DNA of 8,659 nucleotides from contig JAJRYI010000284.1 in the NCBI GenBank assembly GCA_024275815.1, forward strand, positions 1-8,659, read 5' to 3'. The stretch is from Actinomycetes bacterium. Lineage in GTDB: Bacteria; Actinomycetota; Acidimicrobiia; Spongiisociales; UBA5794. The first letter of the stretch is position 1. Every line of letters starts with the position of its first letter. The notes under the pieces were generated by a model. That model saw nothing but the letters and a program-made list of their open reading frames with translations. It was not told where the DNA came from and did not search any database. Below, piece by piece: positions 4,719 through 8,659 of this stretch. The translations under genes were made by a program, and so were the position numbers.

Positions 4719-6464
4719 ATGAAGCGACTGGCGATACTACTCGTCGTGCTCACGCTGACCGCGGCTGCCTGTGCAAGCAGCTCCACGAGCGAGGACACCA
4801 ACGCGACGACTACCACAGCAGGTGAAAGCGGGGGTGGAGGCGACTCGACCACGACCGCTCCCCCAACGACAACCATTCCCCCAACGGCTGAGGACGCCGG
4901 CGGAACCCTGACGATCGGTCTCTTTCAAGAGCCCGACAACCTGAACCCGTTCCTCGCGGTACAGACTGCAAGCAGGATCATTCGCGACCTCGTCCTCGAG
5001 GGTCTCGTGGACGCCGATCCTGACGGCAACTACGTTGCCGAACTTGCTGAGGTCCCTTCCGTCGAGGCAGGGACGATCTCAGAGGATGGCCTCACCGTGA
5101 CCTACAAGCTCGCCGAGGGCGTCACGTGGTCCGACGGTGAACCGTTCACCTCACGAGACGTGCAGTTCACCTGGGAAGCGGTGATGGACGACGCGAACGC
5201 TGTGAACTCCCGCAACGGGTACGACAAGATCGTCTCGATCGAAACGCCCGACGATCTGACGGCCGTCGTCACCTACAGTGAGCTCTTCGCTCCCGCGCTC
5301 TCGCTGTTCAGCATCCCCGAGGCGATCCTCCCCGCCCACGAGCTCGAGGGCGAGTCCTTCTCCGAGGCCGCCTTCAACAGGATCCCTGAGGGAACGGGTC
5401 CGTACATGGTCACCGAGTGGAACTCGGGTCAGTCGATCATCCTCGATGCGAACCCGAACTACCGGGTGCCCGATCGTCCGCTGATCGATCGTCTGATCTT
5501 CAAGATCCTCCCGGACCAGAACGCGGGTATCGCCCAGATGCGTACGGGTGACATCGACGTGTTCTGGAACATCGACACGGGTGTAATCGACCAGTTCCAG
5601 GGTATGGACGGTGTGAGCATCCAGGTCACGCCTTCCTCGAACATCGAGTATCTCGGACTAAACCTGAGTGCAGACTCAGAACCGGGGAACCCGCACTTCG
5701 CGTTCAGCGATCCGAACGTGCGAGCCGCTCTCGCCATGGCGATCGACCGCACCCCGATCATCGAGAACCTGCTCTTCGGCCTGTCCGAGGCTGCAGACTC
5801 ACCGATCGGCCTGGGATGGGCTGCCCCACAGGGCCTCTCCAACCCGGCGTACGACCCCGCTGGCGCCATGGCACTCCTCGAGGAGTCCGGTTGGGTCGAC
5901 ACCAACGGTGACGGGATCAGAGAGAAGGATGGAAAGACGCTCACACTCGAGATCAGCACACCAGCCGGCCAGCAGGTGCGTGAGCTCACCGAGCAGGTCC
6001 TCCAGGAGCAGTTCAAGGCAGTCGGCATCGAGCTCGTGATCAACAACGTCCCCGCGGCGACGCTGTTCGGGAGCTGGGAGGAGAACGGCAAGCTCAAGCG
6101 TGGCGACTTCGACATCGCCATGGACACCTGGGGTGCAGACCTCGACCCGGACGCCTTCCTGTCGACACTGTTCCGCTCGGATCAGATCCCTCAGGAGTCC
6201 AACGGTGGTGAAGGCTGGAACTTCTTCCGTCTCCAGAGTGACACACTCGATGCAGCGATCGATGCCGGGCGGAGCACGCTCGACATCAACGCCCGCAAGG
6301 ATGCGTACCGCACCGTCGTCGAGGAAGTCCTCGCTGCAGGGGTGTACATCCCGCTGTACAAGCGCTCGAAGCTCGACGCGTTCAGTGCCACCGTCTCGGG
6401 GTACGCACCGAACCCGTGGCAGGAGTTCACCTGGAACGCCGAAGACTGGACCGTTGACAAGTAA
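4719..6464 (+). CDS. ABC transporter solute-binding lipoprotein, peptide/PepT class (SBP_bac_5)
   Basis: A 581-aa extracytoplasmic substrate receptor for a dipeptide/oligopeptide-type importer. The signal ends in the lipobox LTAAAC with Cys18 as lipid anchor. A linker rich in Thr, Ser, Gly and Pro (about 19-60) tethers the binding domain. The domain begins at GGTLTIGLFQEPDNLNPF and shows family hallmarks: LAEGVTWSDGEPFTSRDV (131-148), ANPNYRV (244-250), EYLGLNL (310-316), DPNVRAALAMAIDR (331-344) and the YDP..AMALLEESGW stretch (378-392). Residues 394-405 (DTNGDGIREKDG) resemble a calcium-binding loop but this is common in the family. Length is normal. The class transports peptides, nickel, sugars, opines or glutathione; I see nothing that picks one. 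It leads the operon, has a strong ribosome binding site, and is followed after 51 bases by two permeases. Confidence 0.93.
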   Translation: MKRLAILLVVLTLTAAACASSSTSEDTNATTTTAGESGGGGDSTTTAPPTTTIPPTAEDAGGTLTIGLFQEPDNLNPFLAVQTASRIIRDLVLEGLVDADPDGNYVAELAEVPSVEAGTISEDGLTVTYKLAEGVTWSDGEPFTSRDVQFTWEAVMDDANAVNSRNGYDKIVSIETPDDLTAVVTYSELFAPALSLFSIPEAILPAHELEGESFSEAAFNRIPEGTGPYMVTEWNSGQSIILDANPNYRVPDRPLIDRLIFKILPDQNAGIAQMRTGDIDVFWNIDTGVIDQFQGMDGVSIQVTPSSNIEYLGLNLSADSEPGNPHFAFSDPNVRAALAMAIDRTPIIENLLFGLSEAADSPIGLGWAAPQGLSNPAYDPAGAMALLEESGWVDTNGDGIREKDGKTLTLEISTPAGQQVRELTEQVLQEQFKAVGIELVINNVPAATLFGSWEENGKLKRGDFDIAMDTWGADLDPDAFLSTLFRSDQIPQESNGGEGWNFFRLQSDTLDAAIDAGRSTLDINARKDAYRTVVEEVLAAGVYIPLYKRSKLDAFSATVSGYAPNPWQEFTWNAEDWTVDK

Positions 6465-6471
6465 CCAACAC

Positions 6472-6488
6472 GTGTAGCCCAACTACAC
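6472..6488 (+). promoter_or_regulatory. Small hairpin between solute-binding protein and first permease
   Basis: GTGTAG and CTACAC form a perfect 6-base stem with a 5-base loop (CCCAA), starting 8 bases after the stop of the solute-binding protein. Hairpins at this place in importer operons often protect the upstream message or partly stop transcription, giving more binding protein than permease. No T-run follows, so stabilisation or partial processing is the more likely role. Confidence 0.4.
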
Positions 6489-6515
6489 ACCAACGATGAA
6501 AGGAATGGGTACGGC

Positions 6516-7469
6516 TTGTTGAAGTTCGTAGGAAAACGACTGCTGCAAGCCGTGCCCATCCTCATCGGCATCTCGCTGGTTGCCTTCACGCTCATCCAGC
6601 TCACACCCGGCGGACCGGCCGCCGCATTCCGAGGTCTCGCCAACGTCAGCGCCGAGGACCTCGCTCGCATCCAGGCAGAGTTCGGCTTCGATCGACCACT
6701 GATCATCCAGTACTTCACGTGGCTCACCAGGTTCGTTCAGGGAGACTGGGGCATCTCGTTCGTCGCTCGGCAACCCGTCTTCGGGCTCATCATGGAGCGC
6801 CTCCCGGCAACGCTGCTCCTGATGTTCTCAGGTATCACCGTGTCGCTGATCATCTCGATTCCGCTCGGCTTGCTCGCTGCCATCAAGCGAGACACGTGGA
6901 TCGACCACGCGCTCACATTCACCAGCTTCGTTGGACTCTCCATCCCCGTCTTCTGGCTCGGCTTGATGCTCATCATCGTGTTCTCCGTGTGGCTCGGCTG
7001 GTTCCCCACCGGGGGCATGGGTCCGCCAGGCGAGGAGGTCGGCATCGGAACTCGTCTCTGGTATCTCACCCTGCCGACCGTGGCGATCTCGATGGTCTCC
7101 CTCTCGTTCTTCACCCGCTACCTGCGCGCTTCGATGATCGAGACGATGGACCAGGACTACATGCGATTCAACAAAGCTCGCGGTGTGCCCCCGATGCGCC
7201 GATACATGCGCCACGCGTTCCGCAACGCAGGGATCCCATTCGTGACGGTGGTTGCCATCCACATCCCGGAGTTCCTCGTCGGGGCGCTCGTTGTCGAGAC
7301 CATATTCTCCTGGCCCGGCACGGGCCGCCTCTTCTGGGACTCTGCACTTCGATTCGACTATCCGGTGCTGATGGGTGTGCTCGTGCTCGGCTCTCTCATG
7401 GTGCTGGCATCCAACCTGCTCGCCGACGTGATGTACGGCAAGCTCGACCCGAGGGTGCGACTTGACTGA
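6516..7469 (+). CDS. Dipeptide/oligopeptide-type ABC transporter permease, DppB/OppB family
   Basis: A 317-aa inner-membrane permease of the binding-protein-dependent transport family. The first helix (about 10-30) is followed by the usual LTPGGP motif, an external region with FGFDRPLIIQYFTWL and GDWGISF, then five more helices. The cytosolic coupling (EAA) loop that docks onto the ATPase is at about 212-241, with DYMRFNKARG and the HAFRNAGIP ending. ETIFSWPGTGRL (261-272) and the C-terminal DPRVR are further signatures. The start is a TTG, at 6516 or the adjacent 6519; AAAGGA (6499-6504) is 11-14 bases away, rather far, so initiation is probably weak. ATGs at 6496 and 6505 are in a frame that stops at 6520-6522. 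It pairs with the next gene to form the heterodimeric channel. Confidence 0.93.
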   Translation: MLKFVGKRLLQAVPILIGISLVAFTLIQLTPGGPAAAFRGLANVSAEDLARIQAEFGFDRPLIIQYFTWLTRFVQGDWGISFVARQPVFGLIMERLPATLLLMFSGITVSLIISIPLGLLAAIKRDTWIDHALTFTSFVGLSIPVFWLGLMLIIVFSVWLGWFPTGGMGPPGEEVGIGTRLWYLTLPTVAISMVSLSFFTRYLRASMIETMDQDYMRFNKARGVPPMRRYMRHAFRNAGIPFVTVVAIHIPEFLVGALVVETIFSWPGTGRLFWDSALRFDYPVLMGVLVLGSLMVLASNLLADVMYGKLDPRVRLD

Positions 7470-8493
7470 TACCGCACGCAACTCCATCTCACAAGAGCAT
7501 CTCTCTGCATTGGCGGACGACGAAGAGGTCGTCGAGATCCCGAGCTGGCGACGCAACTGGCGAGCGTTCATGAAGAACCGGCCAGCCATCATCGGACTCA
7601 TCGTCCTGGCTCTGATCCTCGCTGCGGCGATCTTCGGACCGATGATCAGCCCCTACGACACGCTCACACAGGATCTCACCAACCGGCTACAGGGCCCGTC
7701 GCTCGCCCATCCAATGGGCACAGACGAACTCGGCAGAGACTCCATGACCCGGATCCTCGCAGGTGGACGGGTGTCACTCGGCGTCGCGACCTTGGCGACG
7801 ACCGTTGCCCTCTCGGTGGGAATCGTCGTCGGTTCGGTGGCGGGCTTCTACGGGAAGTGGGTCGACAACACGCTCATGCGACTCACCGACCTGGCGCTGT
7901 CACTCCCCGACCTGTTTCTCCTCATCCTCGCTGCATCACTGCTCGGACCGAGCTTCGTGACGATGGTCGTGATCATCGGTCTCGTTCGGTGGATGAACGT
8001 TGCCAGGCTCACGCGGGGTTCGTTCCTGTCGTTGCGCGAACGCGAGTTCGTCCTCTCCGCACGGGCTTCGGGCACACGATCACGCGGCATCATCTTCAAG
8101 CACCTGCTTCCGAACTCCCTCAGCCCCCTCATCGTTGCAGGTACGCTCGGTGTTGCGTCTGCGATCATCGCCGAATCCACACTCAGCTTCCTTGGACTCG
8201 GGCTGCAACCCCCTGCATCGTCGTGGGGCACGATGCTTCGCAACGCACAGCAGCAGATCTTCACAGCACCATGGGCTGCGGTGTTCCCGGGGATCATGAT
8301 CTTCCTCACCGTGGTTTCCGTCAACTTCATCGGCGACGGCTTGCGGGACATCTTCGATCCCGGTGGAACGACGCTCAGCAAGTCGAGGTTCCACCGCCGC
8401 CTTCAGCAACTTCGCGATCGGAATCAGCCACCACAACTGATCGCTGCCACCGACCCCGAGTCGGTCAGGGTCGTTCCGGGAACCGATTCGTAG
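7462..8493 (+). CDS. Dipeptide/oligopeptide-type ABC transporter permease, DppC/OppC family
   Basis: A 343-aa permease partner. An N-terminal cytosolic tail (1-37) precedes the first helix (about 41-62, the OppC N-terminal domain). HPMGTDELGRD (83-93) is the classic DppC/OppC signature. The EAA loop is at about 194-220 (REFVLSARASG and HLLPNSL), followed by STLSFLGLGLQPP (239-251), SWGTMLRNA and NFIGDGLRDIFDP (288-300). Beyond this normal end the protein has a polar, Arg/Gln-rich tail of about 43 residues. It starts with TTG at 7462, overlapping the stop of the previous permease by 8 bases, with GAGGG (7451-7455) 6 bases upstream. The two permeases are thus translationally coupled. No ATPase gene follows on this strand. 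Confidence 0.94.
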   Translation: MTDTARNSISQEHLSALADDEEVVEIPSWRRNWRAFMKNRPAIIGLIVLALILAAAIFGPMISPYDTLTQDLTNRLQGPSLAHPMGTDELGRDSMTRILAGGRVSLGVATLATTVALSVGIVVGSVAGFYGKWVDNTLMRLTDLALSLPDLFLLILAASLLGPSFVTMVVIIGLVRWMNVARLTRGSFLSLREREFVLSARASGTRSRGIIFKHLLPNSLSPLIVAGTLGVASAIIAESTLSFLGLGLQPPASSWGTMLRNAQQQIFTAPWAAVFPGIMIFLTVVSVNFIGDGLRDIFDPGGTTLSKSRFHRRLQQLRDRNQPPQLIAATDPESVRVVPGTDS

Positions 8494-8496
8494 TAC

Positions 8497-8517
8497 CCGT
8501 CACGGACTACGTGACGG
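8497..8517. terminator. Inverted repeat between convergent genes, possible bidirectional terminator
   Basis: CCGTCACG and CGTGACGG form a perfect 8-base stem with a 5-base loop (GACTA), just 4 bases after the stop of the second permease. It overlaps the stop codon and last codons of the opposite-strand ATPase gene. It is placed as a shared terminator should be but lacks a T-run on either side, so it may act as a weak or Rho-assisted terminator, or only as a transcript-end stabiliser. Confidence 0.5.
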
Positions 8518-8659
8518 ATATCTCCAAACCTTCGGGCTGTGGGAAGTGGCATGCAACCCAATGCCCCGGTGCGTACTCACGCAACTCGGGTTCCACCTCC
8601 GAACACCTGCCGGGCACATCTGCGATCGGGCAACGGGTCCGGAATCTGCAACCAGATGG
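8507..8659 (-). CDS. Peptide-type ABC transporter ATP-binding protein, C-terminal end only
   Basis: Fifty codons and a TAG stop read leftward from the window edge. They match the C-terminal domain (oligo_HPY) of Dpp/Opp ATPases: PSGCRFRTRCPIAD, then GRCSEVEPEL and GHWVACHFPQ. In visible numbering the four conserved cysteines are Cys4, Cys10, Cys19 and Cys37; homologous cysteines bind a 4Fe-4S cluster in the mycobacterial Opp importer. The Walker and signature motifs lie outside the window, so whether this is the DppD-like or DppF-like subunit is open. It converges on the permease operon, with its stop 14 bases from the permease stop. It probably energises the neighbouring importer, though its strand means it needs its own promoter. 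Confidence 0.85.
   Translation of the reverse strand, partial: PSGCRFRTRCPIADVPGRCSEVEPELREYAPGHWVACHFPQPEGLEISVT

Noticed and set aside
5898..5933. Calcium-binding (EF-hand-like) loop in the solute-binding protein
   Set aside because: DTNGDGIREKDG lacks the acidic residue at position 12 and similar loops are common in this family, so it is not evidence of special calcium control.
1..8659. Mobile element, prophage, CRISPR or defence system
   Set aside because: No transposase, integrase, terminal repeats, spaced direct repeats or nuclease/effector genes are visible; the genes are respiratory and transport genes of even base composition.

Overview
The window looks like a piece of chromosome from a high-GC actinobacterium, most likely from the Acidimicrobiia or a relative. 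The reasons are GC-rich codon third positions, lipoprotein signals followed by Thr/Pro/Gly-rich linkers (long runs of Thr in both the oxidase subunit II tail and the solute-binding protein), and a bacterial A-type oxidase cluster. The placement is an inference. I see no insertion sequence, phage gene, CRISPR array, tRNA or rRNA.

Left region (1-3755, + strand): a tightly packed terminal oxidase operon. The 3' part of coxB (CuA subunit II, cut by the window edge) is followed by coxA (subunit I), coxC (subunit III, ATGA overlap with coxA) and a cupredoxin lipoprotein. Together they would form a proton-pumping haem-copper oxygen reductase in the cytoplasmic membrane. The lipid-anchored cupredoxin is a natural candidate for electron donor or copper handler, because the visible part of CoxB carries no fused cytochrome c. 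Subunit I has the YSHPxVY signature of A2-type oxidases. It lacks the K-channel lysine (Val406) and the K-channel serine (Leu343), has Gln in place of the Mg-site His, and carries an extra N-terminal part with two hydrophobic helices. CoxB ends in a repeated Met-Asp/Thr tail, and the cupredoxin contains a similar acidic Met-rich insertion.

Middle (3791-4718): a convergent, minus-strand gene for a small unrecognised membrane protein with a helical cytosolic part. Next is a 334-base intergenic region rich in inverted repeats. It holds a perfect 8+8 palindrome overlapping a consensus TTGACA, followed by a GC-rich hairpin, all upstream of a strong ribosome binding site.

Right region (4719-8659): an ABC importer of the dipeptide/oligopeptide (PepT) class. 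It consists of a solute-binding lipoprotein and two permeases in one + strand operon; both permeases start with TTG and their genes overlap by 8 bases. A short convergent stretch follows. The window ends inside the 3' end of an ATP-binding subunit on the opposite strand, recognisable by its C-terminal four-Cys domain. The ATPase for this importer may therefore be encoded convergently rather than within the same operon. The substrate cannot be read from the sequence.
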